Source: Qipengyuania_B sp965214525
GTDB lineage: Bacteria; Pseudomonadota; Alphaproteobacteria; Sphingomonadales; Sphingomonadaceae
Length of the DNA stretch: 64,000 nucleotides
Reading direction: 5' to 3'
Assembly: GCA_965214525.1 (NCBI GenBank)
Contig: OZ243959.1
Span: 2,480,001 to 2,544,000, forward strand
Positions 34,054 to 43,175 of this stretch are shown here, in pieces (the first letter of the stretch is position 1; each line of letters starts with the position of its first letter). The notes under the pieces were generated by a model, which saw nothing but the letters and a program-made list of their open reading frames with translations, searched no databases and was not told the origin of the DNA. The translations under genes were made by a program, and so were the position numbers.

Positions 34054-34686
34054 TCAGACTTCAGTGCGCTCGGCTAGGAGCAAGGCGTCCTCTACATCGA
34101 CGCCGAGATAGCGGACAGTGTTTTCAATCTTGGTATGACCCAGCAGGATCTGGATCGCTCGAATGTTGCCCGTGGCTCGATAAATCATCGCGGCTTTCGT
34201 ACGGCGGAGCGAATGCGTGCCGTATTCGGACTTCCGCAATCCAATCGCAGTCACCCATTCTTCAACGAGACGGGCGTACTGACGTGTGCTCATGTGGCCA
34301 GTGTGATCTATCCGGCTTGGAAAGAGGTATTCGCTGGTTGAGCCGCCCCGGCGTTCCAACCAGGAAAGCAGCGTTGAACGGACATCGGCCGTCAGCTCGA
34401 ACTGAACTGGCCGATTGGTCTTCTGCTGGATAACGGTCGCTCGATTGCGAATGTCGGCTCCCGCCACAACGTCACCGATCCTGATCTTGACCAGGTCGCA
34501 GCCCCGCAACTTGCTATCGATTGCCAGGTCGAACAGCGCCTTGTCCCGTAACCGACCTTCGCGATCCAGATGGAAGCGGATCGCCCAAACTTGCTTCTGC
34601 GTAAGGGGGCGCTTCGTCCCGACGTTCTTACCAGCATTCCAAGCTGCGCGAGCTTGGATCGCGGGGTCAAATCGTGAGTATCCCAT
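34054..34686 (-). CDS. Small tyrosine recombinase/integrase
   Basis: This 210-residue protein has all catalytic elements of the tyrosine recombinase fold: Arg in SKLRGCDLVKI, Lys in IQQKTNRPV, HSLRRT (His and second Arg), His in ILLGHTKI and the nucleophile Tyr in NTVRYLGVD. It lacks a separate arm-binding domain, which makes it shorter than phage integrases (about 350-400). Many sphingomonad islands carry this short type. It lies 1.7 kb from the 3' end of tRNA-Leu(GAG), so it may have mediated insertion there. Confidence 0.88.
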   Translation of the reverse strand: MGYSRFDPAIQARAAWNAGKNVGTKRPLTQKQVWAIRFHLDREGRLRDKALFDLAIDSKLRGCDLVKIRIGDVVAGADIRNRATVIQQKTNRPVQFELTADVRSTLLSWLERRGGSTSEYLFPSRIDHTGHMSTRQYARLVEEWVTAIGLRKSEYGTHSLRRTKAAMIYRATGNIRAIQILLGHTKIENTVRYLGVDVEDALLLAERTEV

Positions 34687-35027
34687 TGCTCTTCTCCTCG
34701 GCCGTGATTGGCCGAAGACATAACGCCAAGGTAGTGCGGTTCTTGGGCCGTTTGCTGACTGACAGGTTAAGCCTTGCTAGAGCGGAAAGTGGACCTTCGA
34801 CTAGCGACTGGGTCCGGCTATGTCTTCTAAGTGCCCAATATCTACATTGTTGATCGGGCCAAAGCGCCGAACAATCTGCCGGTCATAAGCTAGCAGTCGG
34901 TCCTAATCGCACGAACCATCGTGGCCCGGACAGCCATTGCAAAAACCTCGACCTTCGAGCGCAGAGATCACGCAAAGATTGTCTGATCATATTCCGCTCT
35001 GTAAACCCCGATGCAGAAAGGGTTCCT
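34687..35027. other. Intergenic region with decayed repeat
   Basis: About 340 bases, no gene. The words GCGGAAAGTGGACC (near 34780) and ACATTGTTG (near 34840) recall similar words in the gaps at 1217-1755 and 30643-31033, suggesting relics of one dispersed repeat family. Confidence 0.4.
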
Positions 35028-35984
35028 ATGCGACTAACACGAGTTTCGCTGATGCTGTGTTCGGCGGCAGCCATGGCAGGTCCGGCATTTGCCCAGTCTG
35101 GAGGCGATGGCCAATTGATTAAATGTGAGAGTCCTATCGGGACCTACAATTTGATCAACACCGAACAGTCAGAGGTTGGTGAAAAAGCAGAGCAGGTTCT
35201 TCGCTACGTCCTATCGGAAACTCATTGTTTCTCGGGTTTTAGCGAAGAGGGAGAAACGACTATTACACTTCGAGAGGTTGAGGTTCAGCCTCAAGAAAGA
35301 TTAGTGGACGAACGCATTGGCGGACGTGGTCTGCTCGGATCAATTGCAAGAGGGGTCAGCAAGGGTATTCAGAATCAAAATCCCTACTATGCTATTGATA
35401 TTGGCGCTCGTTCTCGCTCAATATCCCCGATGTATAGACGCACGCGAACACTGAATACGTCGGTTGATTACTCACGCTATGCGGATGTTGCCCAGATTTC
35501 AAACAGTCTCGGTTTACAGGGCAAGCCAGGTTATTTCCTTGTGGCAGCCACGATCGAAGCAGTGAACGCGCAGGTCGGCCCGATCGTTGAGGGAGCACGA
35601 AACAAGCGGTTGATAGAGGAGAACTTTGAAAGGAAACAAGCGGCAAGGCGGGAGCAGCAGAGAGAGACCACCCCTTCGTTGAGCTTTACTGTAAATCCGA
35701 GATTAGCGCAGCGCTATGCAAACGATTCTGCGGCCGATCAGGTTTTTCAGTGCTTCCGTGTAGTGGCGCAGCGCGATTTAGAAGAGGTAAAATCCATCCT
35801 TCTTACGGACGCTAATATCGACGATTACCTAGCTGAAAATACGAGGACGGGACGGGTATCCCAAAGAAGCATCTTTTATGGAGACGTCGAGGTCGTCTTC
35901 ACCGACGGAAGGAGGCAAAGCTATCGCGCAAGCTGCCGACCAATCGTAGGCGGTCTTGCCTTAGGTGATTTGCGAACGCGGTGA
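35028..35984 (+). CDS. Exported protein of unknown function
   Basis: This 318-residue protein has a clear signal peptide, MRLTRVSLMLCSAAAMAGPA then FAQ (cleavage about 23/24). The mature part has two Cys in CESPIGTYN and THCFSGF, a basic-acidic helix (ARNKRLIEENFERKQAARREQQRE) and a C-terminal domain with QCFRVVAQRDLEEVKSILLTD and CRPIVGG. GAAAGGG lies before the ATG. No known family is recognised. A periplasmic or secreted role is inferred only from the signal peptide. It is the last protein gene before the tRNA. Confidence 0.65.
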   Translation: MRLTRVSLMLCSAAAMAGPAFAQSGGDGQLIKCESPIGTYNLINTEQSEVGEKAEQVLRYVLSETHCFSGFSEEGETTITLREVEVQPQERLVDERIGGRGLLGSIARGVSKGIQNQNPYYAIDIGARSRSISPMYRRTRTLNTSVDYSRYADVAQISNSLGLQGKPGYFLVAATIEAVNAQVGPIVEGARNKRLIEENFERKQAARREQQRETTPSLSFTVNPRLAQRYANDSAADQVFQCFRVVAQRDLEEVKSILLTDANIDDYLAENTRTGRVSQRSIFYGDVEVVFTDGRRQSYRASCRPIVGGLALGDLRTR

Positions 35985-36415
35985 GTAGCGCACTCCTGCG
36001 CTGGCTGGTGTAGACGATTTCCAACTTCCAGGCCCGCTTCCCTAACACTGGTGTTCAGATGAGCGGCAGCTTTCGGGAGCGATCTAGAGTTACCGGGTTG
36101 ATCAAAATTATGGGGCGCAAAGCTGCCATTGGCGCTTCTTTGAACGAACGGCAACTTTTAGGTTCGTCCCGAGAGGATCGGAATGACCGAAATTGGGGCG
36201 CAAAGCAGCCGCTCAGGCGAATGGACACTATGGCATTGCAGTCTTGCTTCTAAAGAGCGAGACTTTGCCTCCAGCAGCCCAGCGGATTCTCGTAATCGCT
36301 GCGCGCTCTCTGACTGCAGTATTTGTAGGAGAAGTTTCGAAAGGGCGCGGAACCGCGTGGCCTACACCGGTAATGGGCACCAAGTGTGCCAATGCAGTCT
36401 CACTTAAGGACTGTG
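35985..36415. other. Intergenic region with duplicated word, abutting the tRNA 3' end
   Basis: About 430 bases without a gene. GGGGCGCAAAGC occurs twice (36112-36123 and 36195-36206), each followed by a GCC a base or two later, within degenerate sequence resembling other gaps in the accessory half. The right edge touches the 3' end of tRNA-Leu and is where an island attachment site would be expected. Confidence 0.45.
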
Positions 36416-36502
36416 TGGTGCGGTCGAGAAGACTCGAACTTCCACGGCCTTTCGGCCACAACGACCTCAACGTTGCGCGTCTACCAGTTCCGCCACGACC
36501 GC
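36416..36502 (-). tRNA. tRNA-Leu (anticodon GAG)
   Basis: On the minus strand the 87-nt gene folds as a class II tRNA. The acceptor GCGGTCG pairs with CGACCGC, followed by discriminator A and encoded CCA. The D-arm region is TGGCGGAACTGGTAGACGC. The anticodon stem CAACG/CGTTG encloses TTGAGGT (anticodon GAG). A long variable arm (GGCCGAAAGGCC) and T-arm (AAGTTCGAGTCTT) follow. The 3' end faces the accessory region. Confidence 0.93.
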
Positions 36503-36632
36503 ACACCAGAAAACAGGAGCGCGCGGCCGGTTGTCGCCATACGCTCGGTAGGCCGCGCCCGTAGCAACGTGCCCGTTCGCGCGCAAGGAGTTTTGGACCT
36601 GCAGTGCAGTCCATTGGGCAAGGGCAACACCC

Positions 36633-37583
36633 CTAGCGCATCGCCCACCCGAATTCAGCAAAGCGGGCCGATTGCGGAATATCCGTGATCGCTTCGGTAA
36701 TCTCGATGCGTTCGCCCGGCCCCAGGCGATCTTGTGCCGGCATGACCTCGAGATTGTAGACGACCGTATCGCGTTCGTCCCGCAGCAGGATCAGGATGGG
36801 CGGCACCTCCAGCGTTTCGCGCGTCGTATTCGTGACCGAGCCGCGAACGGCGAAATAGCGCGTACCGTCAGGCTGTTGCCGGCGTTCCTGCATGTTTTCG
36901 GGAAAATCGATCTCCAGGCCGGGCTGTTCAACGGCGAACATGGCTGGCCCAAATGGCGTCCAGCTGGGTAGCCCCGCCACCTGGATAGCCACGATCGCGC
37001 TCACCGCCAGCAAGGCAAACAGCGCCGCGGCCCAGGTGAACATCCGCAAACGGTTGCGGCGAGGACGCGGGGCTTCGTCTTCGTCATACTCGTAGGCGGG
37101 ATAATCTGGGATCGCCGCTGCATCGACTTCATCGACTGGATCAGGGTCGCGGTGAGGTGATGGCTCAGGAACCGGAATTTCGGTGGCGGAAGCCGCGACG
37201 GTATCGGGCGCAGGCACATCCTCTTCCTTGCGCTCAACATCGTCTTCATATCGCGCGTCGTCCACCCGGGCCGCGACCGGCGGCAAGACATCGCGCTCTT
37301 CATTCGTTGCCTCCGATGCGGTCGCTGAGGCGGCGGACGATTCCGCAGGCTCTTCGACACGCGGCCTGACCCTGATCTCGTTGGGATGCGGTTCGTTGAC
37401 CGGCTCTACGGGATCAACGCGGTCCGGTTCAGAGACCTCGTCGGGCCGCGCCTCGTCCACGCGCGGTCCTTCCTGGAACCAGCTATGGCGACATTTCGCG
37501 CAACGCACGGTCCGGCCATCGATCCCGATGGCGTTATCGGGCACGACATATCGCGTGGTACATGCGGGGCAGGCGATGATCAT
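36633..37583 (-). CDS. MJ0042-type zinc-ribbon protein with DUF3426 domain
   Basis: This protein of about 316 residues starts at 37583 with MIIACPACTTRYVVPDNAIG and RTVRCAKCRHSWFQ, an MJ0042 zinc ribbon with two CxxC knuckles. A long acidic, proline-rich linker follows, then one membrane helix (MFTWAAALFALLAVSAIVAIQVAG), then a C-terminal DUF3426 domain (GTRYFAVRGSVTNTTRETLEVPPILILLRD, and GERIEITEAI). The domain order indicates a cytoplasmic zinc ribbon and a periplasmic tail. It is divergent from ftsE, its usual alphaproteobacterial neighbour. The function is unknown. Confidence 0.85.
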   Translation of the reverse strand: MIIACPACTTRYVVPDNAIGIDGRTVRCAKCRHSWFQEGPRVDEARPDEVSEPDRVDPVEPVNEPHPNEIRVRPRVEEPAESSAASATASEATNEERDVLPPVAARVDDARYEDDVERKEEDVPAPDTVAASATEIPVPEPSPHRDPDPVDEVDAAAIPDYPAYEYDEDEAPRPRRNRLRMFTWAAALFALLAVSAIVAIQVAGLPSWTPFGPAMFAVEQPGLEIDFPENMQERRQQPDGTRYFAVRGSVTNTTRETLEVPPILILLRDERDTVVYNLEVMPAQDRLGPGERIEITEAITDIPQSARFAEFGWAMR

Positions 37584-37718
37584 GTGCGCTATCCTTAGAA
37601 GCGTGCGGCCCCGGCAACAAGCCACCTGTTGGCTGGCGCAGCAGCGCCACCCTTTTATCCCCGTCGAACCCCCGCTATAGGCCCAGGCGATGTTGACGCT
37701 GGCGTTCCCGACCGGCCC

Positions 37719-38468
37719 ATGCGGGGCGATGGCTTGAGCAAGGGCACCGAGGAGGTGGTGCGGTTCGACAATGTCGGATTGCGCTATGGCGCGGAACGCG
37801 AGGTGCTCAGCGACCTGTCATTCAGCCTGTATGCCAGCCGGTTCTATTTCCTTACAGGCGCCAGCGGGGCGGGGAAGACCTCGCTTCTCAAATTGCTGTA
37901 TCTTGCGCAGCGGCCGTCGCGCGGGGCGGTGACGCTGTTCGGCAACGACATGGTATTGCTCAGGCGCGAGAAACTGTCGCCGTTCCGCCGCCGGATGGGA
38001 GTGGTGTTTCAGGATTTCAGGCTGGTGGAACACATGACTGCGTTCGACAACGTGGCGCTTCCGCTGCGGGTGACGGGGGTGAAGGAGCAAGCGTTGCAGG
38101 GGCCGGTCAACGACATGCTTGACTGGGTTGGATTGTCGCACCGTGCGCAGGCGCGCCCGCCCACGCTGTCGGGCGGGGAACAACAGCGCATCGCCATCGC
38201 GCGTGCGGTTATCGCCAAGCCCGATCTTCTGGTGGCGGACGAGCCGACCGGCAATGTCGATCCGGAAATGTCGCTGCGGCTGGTAAACTTGTTTGCCGCG
38301 TTGAACGATCTGGGCACGACGGTCGTCATGGCGACCCACGATGTGCGGTTGCTTCGCGAAGTGCCGGATTCGTTGATCATGCGCCTCGACAAGGGCAGGC
38401 TGCTCGATCCGACCGGCGCGCTGAGATACCCGCCCCCGCGCGAAACGCGCAAGGCTGCAACCGCGTAG
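37719..38468 (+). CDS. ftsE: Cell division ATP-binding protein FtsE
   Basis: The ABC ATPase of the FtsEX complex at the inner face of the division septum; with FtsX it controls peptidoglycan hydrolases. Walker A is GASGAGKTS, the signature LSGGEQQRIAIARA, Walker B LLVADEPTGNVD, and the switch His is in ATHD. The frame opens at 37629, but family starts suggest an ATG at 37719 or a TTG at 37734; a few extra N-terminal residues remain. It is followed by ftsX after one base. Confidence 0.92.
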   Translation: MRGDGLSKGTEEVVRFDNVGLRYGAEREVLSDLSFSLYASRFYFLTGASGAGKTSLLKLLYLAQRPSRGAVTLFGNDMVLLRREKLSPFRRRMGVVFQDFRLVEHMTAFDNVALPLRVTGVKEQALQGPVNDMLDWVGLSHRAQARPPTLSGGEQQRIAIARAVIAKPDLLVADEPTGNVDPEMSLRLVNLFAALNDLGTTVVMATHDVRLLREVPDSLIMRLDKGRLLDPTGALRYPPPRETRKAATA

Positions 38469-38469
38469 G

Positions 38470-39402
38470 ATGAGCAATTTGCCAGCCATCGCCGGTCCGC
38501 GAAGCGGGGCGTGGCGCCGATGGCGATGGCACCGAACGGCGCCCGTTCTCCTGCGGGCGGGGCCGGCGGGGCCGATGTTATGGGTTCTGGCCATCATGGT
38601 GTCCCTAGTGATGCTGGCGTTGGGCGCGGTGTTGGCGTTGGGCGCGGCAATCGATAGCCAGCGCGCGCGGCTGGATGCCTCGGCGATGGTACAGATCGTC
38701 ATTGCTGACAGAACCGCGCGGGACGCGGCCGCGCAGCGCATCGCCACGGCGCTGCAGCAGGACGAGGGCGTCGCGGCTGTCCGAATCGTGCCGCAAACCG
38801 AATTGCAGGCGCTGCTCGAACCATGGCTTGGCGGCCTGGCGAACACTGATAGCGTGCCGATACCAGCCTTGATCGACGTAACGTTGCGGCCGAACATCGA
38901 GGAGGAAGATCGGCGACGGCTATCGCGCAAGGTGACAGGCATCAGCGGGCAGACACGGTTCGACAGCCAATCCGCATGGCTCCAACCGGTTTACGACGCG
39001 CTTGCATCGCTGCGCTATGTCGCCCTATCGGTCGTTGTGTTCCTGATCGGTCTTTCACTGATGGCGGTCTGGCTCGCGACCCGCAACGCATTGACTGCGA
39101 ACTGGAAAAACATCGAAGTGGTGCATTTGTTGGGCGGGGACGACAAGCAGATCGCGGGCCTTTTCCAGCATACGCTGCTGCGCGACGCGGTGCTGGGCAG
39201 CATCATCGGCTATGCGATCGGGTTCGCTTCATTGCTGTTCCTTCGCAGCCAGTTCGCCGCACTCGACATGGGCGTGACCACCGGCGGCAGCCTCGACGAA
39301 GACGCGTGGGTCGGCTTGCTGATCGTTCCTGCGCTGGCTGTGGCGAGCGTCGTCCTCACTGCCCGGTTGGCGGTCGTGTCCGCGCTGAGGCGCATGCTGT
39401 GA
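38470..39402 (+). CDS. ftsX: Cell division protein FtsX
   Basis: This 310-residue integral membrane partner of FtsE has the four-helix FtsX/MacB topology: helix 1 VLAIMVSLVMLALGAVLALGA, a periplasmic domain (about 60-175, TLRPNIEEEDRRRLSRKVTG), then three helices near YVALSVVVFLIGLSLMAVW, AVLGSIIGYAIGFASLLFL and VGLLIVPALAVASVVLTA. It is cotranscribed with ftsE and overlaps the next gene by four bases (CTGTGA context). Confidence 0.92.
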   Translation: MSNLPAIAGPRSGAWRRWRWHRTAPVLLRAGPAGPMLWVLAIMVSLVMLALGAVLALGAAIDSQRARLDASAMVQIVIADRTARDAAAQRIATALQQDEGVAAVRIVPQTELQALLEPWLGGLANTDSVPIPALIDVTLRPNIEEEDRRRLSRKVTGISGQTRFDSQSAWLQPVYDALASLRYVALSVVVFLIGLSLMAVWLATRNALTANWKNIEVVHLLGGDDKQIAGLFQHTLLRDAVLGSIIGYAIGFASLLFLRSQFAALDMGVTTGGSLDEDAWVGLLIVPALAVASVVLTARLAVVSALRRML

Positions 39403-39929
39403 TCGCGAGGATATCCGCAGCCCTGCTGCTGATGTGGTTGCTGGGCTTCGTGTGGTTCGCGGTTGCCCTTCCGCAGCCGGTTGGAGATTTGACGACCGAC
39501 GCGGTCATCGTCCCAACCGGTGGAGCCGGCCGGATCGAGCGCGGCCTGGAAATACTCGATGCCGGGCTCGCCAGGGAAATGTTCGTGTCGGGGGTGGATC
39601 GGGAAGTAAAGCCGGGCGAGTTCGAAGACCAGTTCAATGTGCAATCCGCCAAGATGCGTTGCTGCGTCACGCTGGGTTATGCAGCCGTCGATACGCGATC
39701 GAACGCAAAGGAAGCTGCGCAATGGGTCAGGGAGCGGGGCTACGGCACCGTTCGCCTTGTCACGACGGATTGGCACATGCGGCGAGCGCGATCGGAGTTC
39801 CGCAATGCCCTGCCCAAGGAAATCGCGATGGAGGCAGATGCGGTCGGCTCGAACCCCGCGCTGGGGGTGCTGTTCCTCGAATACAACAAGTTTCTTGCCA
39901 ATGAGCTATGGCGGCGGATCGGTAGCTAG
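39399..39929 (+). CDS. YdcF/DUF218 family membrane-anchored protein
   Basis: This 176-residue protein starts with GTG at 39399, overlapping the ftsX stop. An N-terminal membrane helix (SAALLLMWLLGFVWFAVAL) is followed by the DUF218 Rossmann-like domain: TDAVIVPTGGAGRIERGLEIL, DTRSNAKEAAQWV and VRLVTTDWHMRRARSEF. Relatives such as SanA, ElyC and YdcF affect envelope integrity. The position between ftsX and plsC agrees with an envelope role. The ligand is unknown. Confidence 0.85.
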   Translation: MIARISAALLLMWLLGFVWFAVALPQPVGDLTTDAVIVPTGGAGRIERGLEILDAGLAREMFVSGVDREVKPGEFEDQFNVQSAKMRCCVTLGYAAVDTRSNAKEAAQWVRERGYGTVRLVTTDWHMRRARSEFRNALPKEIAMEADAVGSNPALGVLFLEYNKFLANELWRRIGS

Positions 39930-39932
39930 GCG

Positions 39933-40634
39933 ATGGTGTGGCTGCGCAATGCCGCGTTCTACGGTGCATTCTACAGCGGCAGCATCGTCTTCACGTTGCT
40001 CGCGCTGGCTACATACCCGTTCTCGTCGGCAATCTCCCACGTGATCGTGCGGGGGTGGAGCGGCTTTCACCGTTGGTGCGTCGTGCATCTGCTCGGCTGC
40101 GAAGTGGTGATCGACGGGATCCTGCCGAACGAGCCGGTGCTATTCGCGATCAAGCATGAGAGCTTCTTCGAAGCGATCGACATGCCGTATCTGGTGCGCA
40201 TGCCAAGCGTATTTGCAAAGCAGGAATTGTTCTCCATTCCGTTCTGGGGGAAGGCGGCCAGGGCCTACGGCCTCATCCCGGTGGAACGGCAGGCGGGCGC
40301 GCGCACCTTGCGCACGATGATCAGGGAAGCGAAGGAAATGGTAGCGGCGGGGCGTCCGCTGGTGATCTTCCCGGAAGGCGGGCGTGTTCCGCACGGGACC
40401 GCGCCGCCGCTCCAATCGGGTTTTGCCGGGCTGTACAAGATGATGAACCTGCCGGTGGTTCCGGTCGCGATCAATAGCGGCCCGGCCTATCATCGGCGAT
40501 GGAAACGCACCGGGCGTATCGTTTACAGGGTCGGGCAACGCATCGAACCGGGTTTGCCAAGGGACGACATCGAGTTGCAGGTGCGCGATGCGATCAACGC
40601 GCTTAACACCAAACCGGAAGGAGCACTGCCATGA
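39933..40634 (+). CDS. plsC: 1-acyl-sn-glycerol-3-phosphate acyltransferase (PlsC)
   Basis: This 233-residue membrane acyltransferase makes phosphatidic acid from lysophosphatidic acid. It has an N-terminal hydrophobic helix (GSIVFTLLALATYPF). Motif I is HESFFE, that is HX4E instead of the common HX4D, a known variant. Motif II is YGLIPVER, motif III FPEGGR and motif IV VVPVAINSG. It starts three bases after the preceding stop and overlaps the next gene by four bases (ATGA), so it is translationally coupled to formaldehyde metabolism genes. Confidence 0.9.
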   Translation: MVWLRNAAFYGAFYSGSIVFTLLALATYPFSSAISHVIVRGWSGFHRWCVVHLLGCEVVIDGILPNEPVLFAIKHESFFEAIDMPYLVRMPSVFAKQELFSIPFWGKAARAYGLIPVERQAGARTLRTMIREAKEMVAAGRPLVIFPEGGRVPHGTAPPLQSGFAGLYKMMNLPVVPVAINSGPAYHRRWKRTGRIVYRVGQRIEPGLPRDDIELQVRDAINALNTKPEGALP

Positions 40635-41737
40635 AGTCGCGTGCCGCTGTGGCCTTTGAAGCCAGACAGCCGTTGGAAATCGTCGAAGTCGATCTGGAAG
40701 GCCCCAAGGCAGGAGAAGTGCTGGTCGAACTGAAGGCAACCGGCCTTTGCCATACCGATGCATACACACTGTCCGGCAAGGATTCCGAAGGCTTGTTCCC
40801 GGTGATCCTGGGTCATGAAGGCGCAGGGATCGTGCGCGAAGCGGGTCCGGGCGTCACGTCGGTGAAGGCCGGCGACCACGTCATCCCGCTCTACACGCCC
40901 GAATGCCGGCAATGCGAAATGTGCCTTAGCGCGAAGACCAATCTGTGCAGCGCGATCCGCGACACCCAGGGGCGCGGGGTCATGCCCGACGGGACCAGCC
41001 GGTTCAGCTATAAGGGGCAGATGATCCACCATTACATGGGCTGCTCGACCTTCTCCAACTTCACCGTCCTGCCTGAAATCGCGGTCGCCAAGGTCCGCGC
41101 GGACGCTCCGTTCGACACCACGTGTTATATCGGGTGCGGGGTCACGACCGGGGTCGGAGCGGTGGTCAACACGGCCCAGGTGAAGCCGGGCGACAGTGTG
41201 GCGGTGTTCGGGCTGGGCGGGATTGGCCTGAACGTGATCCAGGGCGCCAAGCTTGCCGGTGCGGGCACAATTATCGGCGTCGACCTTAACCCGGACCGCG
41301 AGCAATGGGGGCGGAAGTTCGGCATGACGCATTTCGTCAACCCCGGCGATGTTGGCGACGTGGTCGAAGCCATCGTCAACATGACCGGCGGCGGCGTCGA
41401 CTACAGCTTTGAATGCATCGGCAACACGCACGTCATGCGCCAAGCACTCGAATGCTGCCACAAGGGCTGGGGAACCAGCATCATCATCGGTGTCGCCGAA
41501 GCGGGTGCCACGATCGAAACGCGGCCGTTTCAGCTCGTGACCGGGCGCAACTGGCGCGGCACGGCGTTTGGCGGCGCGCGCGGCCGCACCGATGTACCCC
41601 GGATCGTCGATTGGTACATGGATGGCAGGATCGCCATCGACCCGCTCATCACGCATCGCCTGAACCTGGACGAGATCAATGACGGCTTCGACTTGATGCA
41701 CCGCGGCGAAAGCATTCGTAGCGTGGTAATCTATTGA
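40631..41737 (+). CDS. frmA: S-(hydroxymethyl)glutathione dehydrogenase / class III alcohol dehydrogenase
   Basis: This 368-residue zinc enzyme oxidises the glutathione adduct of formaldehyde to S-formylglutathione with NAD. Catalytic zinc ligands are visible in GLCHTDAYTLSG and GHEGAGIV, with Cys in IGCGVTTG. The structural zinc is bound by four Cys in CRQCEMCLSAKTNLC. The cofactor loop is GLGGIGLNV. Length and sequence are highly typical of class III. The substrate thioester hydrolase is encoded two genes on. Confidence 0.95.
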   Translation: MKSRAAVAFEARQPLEIVEVDLEGPKAGEVLVELKATGLCHTDAYTLSGKDSEGLFPVILGHEGAGIVREAGPGVTSVKAGDHVIPLYTPECRQCEMCLSAKTNLCSAIRDTQGRGVMPDGTSRFSYKGQMIHHYMGCSTFSNFTVLPEIAVAKVRADAPFDTTCYIGCGVTTGVGAVVNTAQVKPGDSVAVFGLGGIGLNVIQGAKLAGAGTIIGVDLNPDREQWGRKFGMTHFVNPGDVGDVVEAIVNMTGGGVDYSFECIGNTHVMRQALECCHKGWGTSIIIGVAEAGATIETRPFQLVTGRNWRGTAFGGARGRTDVPRIVDWYMDGRIAIDPLITHRLNLDEINDGFDLMHRGESIRSVVIY

Positions 41738-42090
41738 TGGCCGGCAAGATCAATCTGCAAGAGAAACTCGCCACCTTTTCGCAGCAATGGGCACCGCGCA
41801 TCGTCGCCCGGTATGAAGGGCACGAGGTGCGTATCGCCAAGCTGCAGGGCGAGTTCGGCTGGCACAGTCATACCCATGACGAACTGTTCATGGTCCTGTC
41901 GGGGACGCTGGAGATCGACCTGCGCGATCGGACCGAGGTGCTTGAAGAGGGCGAGCTTATCGTCATCCCGCGCGGCACCGAGCATCGCCCCGCCGCCCGC
42001 AATGGCGAGGTTTACGCATTGCTGCTCGATCCGGCAGACAGCCCCAATACCGGCGATCCTGCGACGGCCACCCGGGCGGTGGAGGCATGA
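41737..42090 (+). CDS. Cupin-domain protein
   Basis: This 117-residue single cupin has metal-binding motif 1 GEFGWHSHTHDELFMVLSG (two His, Glu) and motif 2 GELIVIPRGTEHRP. Its start shares bases with the frmA stop (TGATG) and it overlaps the esterase gene by four bases. It is thus wedged between the two enzymes of formaldehyde oxidation. The function is unknown; a role in handling small metabolites of this pathway is inferred from position only. Confidence 0.85.
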   Translation: MAGKINLQEKLATFSQQWAPRIVARYEGHEVRIAKLQGEFGWHSHTHDELFMVLSGTLEIDLRDRTEVLEEGELIVIPRGTEHRPAARNGEVYALLLDPADSPNTGDPATATRAVEA

Positions 42091-42929
42091 GCATGGAGAC
42101 TGTTTCAGCCAACAAGGCGCATGGCGGGATGCAGGGCGTCTATACGCATCGCTCGCAGGCAACCGGCACCGACATGACCTTCTCGGTCTTCGTGCCCGCG
42201 CATGCGCAAGGCGCCAGGATGCCGGTTCTCTGGTATCTGTCCGGCCTTACCTGCACGCATGCCAACGTGACCGAGAAAGGCGAGTACCGTTCCGCTTGCG
42301 CTCAGCATGGCATCGTCTTCGTCGCGCCCGACACCTCGCCCCGCGGTGACCATGTGCCCGATGCCGCCGAAGAATACGATTTCGGCAAGGGCGCCGGCTT
42401 CTACCTCGACGCGACGCAGCAGCCTTGGGCGAAGCATTACAGGATGCGCTCCTATATCGAGGACGAGTTACCCGCCCTGCTTGCCGATGCGTTCCCGGTG
42501 GATCTGGCCAGGCAATCGCTGACGGGTCATTCGATGGGCGGGCATGGCGCATTGACGATCGGATTGCGCAATGCCGCCCGCTTCCGCTCGATAAGCGCCT
42601 TTTCCCCGATCGTGGCACCCAGCGCGGTGCCATGGGGACAAAAGGCGTTCTCCCGCTATCTGGGCAAGGATGAAACCACCTGGACAGAATATGACGCAAT
42701 TGCGCTGATCGAGGGCGGCGCGCGGCTGGACAACCTGCTGATCGACCAAGGCACGGCGGATCAATTTCTGGACGAGCAGCTACAGACGGACCGGCTGCTT
42801 GCGGCGTGCGAACGCGCAGGGATGGACGCGACCATTCGTATGCAGGAGGGGTACGACCATTCCTATTACTTCATCGCGACCTTCATGGCCGAGCATATCA
42901 ACTGGCACGCGCGCTATCTGAGGGACTGA
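42087..42929 (+). CDS. fghA: S-formylglutathione hydrolase
   Basis: This 280-residue serine esterase of the esterase D family releases formate and glutathione. It shows WYLSGLTCTHANVTEKG, the APDTSPRGDHVPD loop, the nucleophile Ser in GHSMGGHGA, Asp in DQGTADQFLDEQ, and His in GYDHSYYF. Length matches FrmB/FghA. It is the last gene of the ftsE-to-fghA run. Confidence 0.95.
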   Translation: MSMETVSANKAHGGMQGVYTHRSQATGTDMTFSVFVPAHAQGARMPVLWYLSGLTCTHANVTEKGEYRSACAQHGIVFVAPDTSPRGDHVPDAAEEYDFGKGAGFYLDATQQPWAKHYRMRSYIEDELPALLADAFPVDLARQSLTGHSMGGHGALTIGLRNAARFRSISAFSPIVAPSAVPWGQKAFSRYLGKDETTWTEYDAIALIEGGARLDNLLIDQGTADQFLDEQLQTDRLLAACERAGMDATIRMQEGYDHSYYFIATFMAEHINWHARYLRD

Positions 42930-43175
42930 GATTTAGAACAGCTCTCACGCATGGCACAAGCGATCCCCCTTCCTCCCGATAACACCGGCCGATCGATAGC
43001 TGATCACTTGTCCGATCGCAGATTCGCGTTCGGCATCTGCATCGTATTGCGAGCGTCCGGTTGCTGTTGATAGCTGCCCTGGTTTCATCCCGGAAGGCAT
43101 TTGACAGGCTGACGACCGGTTGCGAACCGGAGCAGGCCGATTGCCAATAGGTCGCTTATCGCCGCTGCCGCGCGG

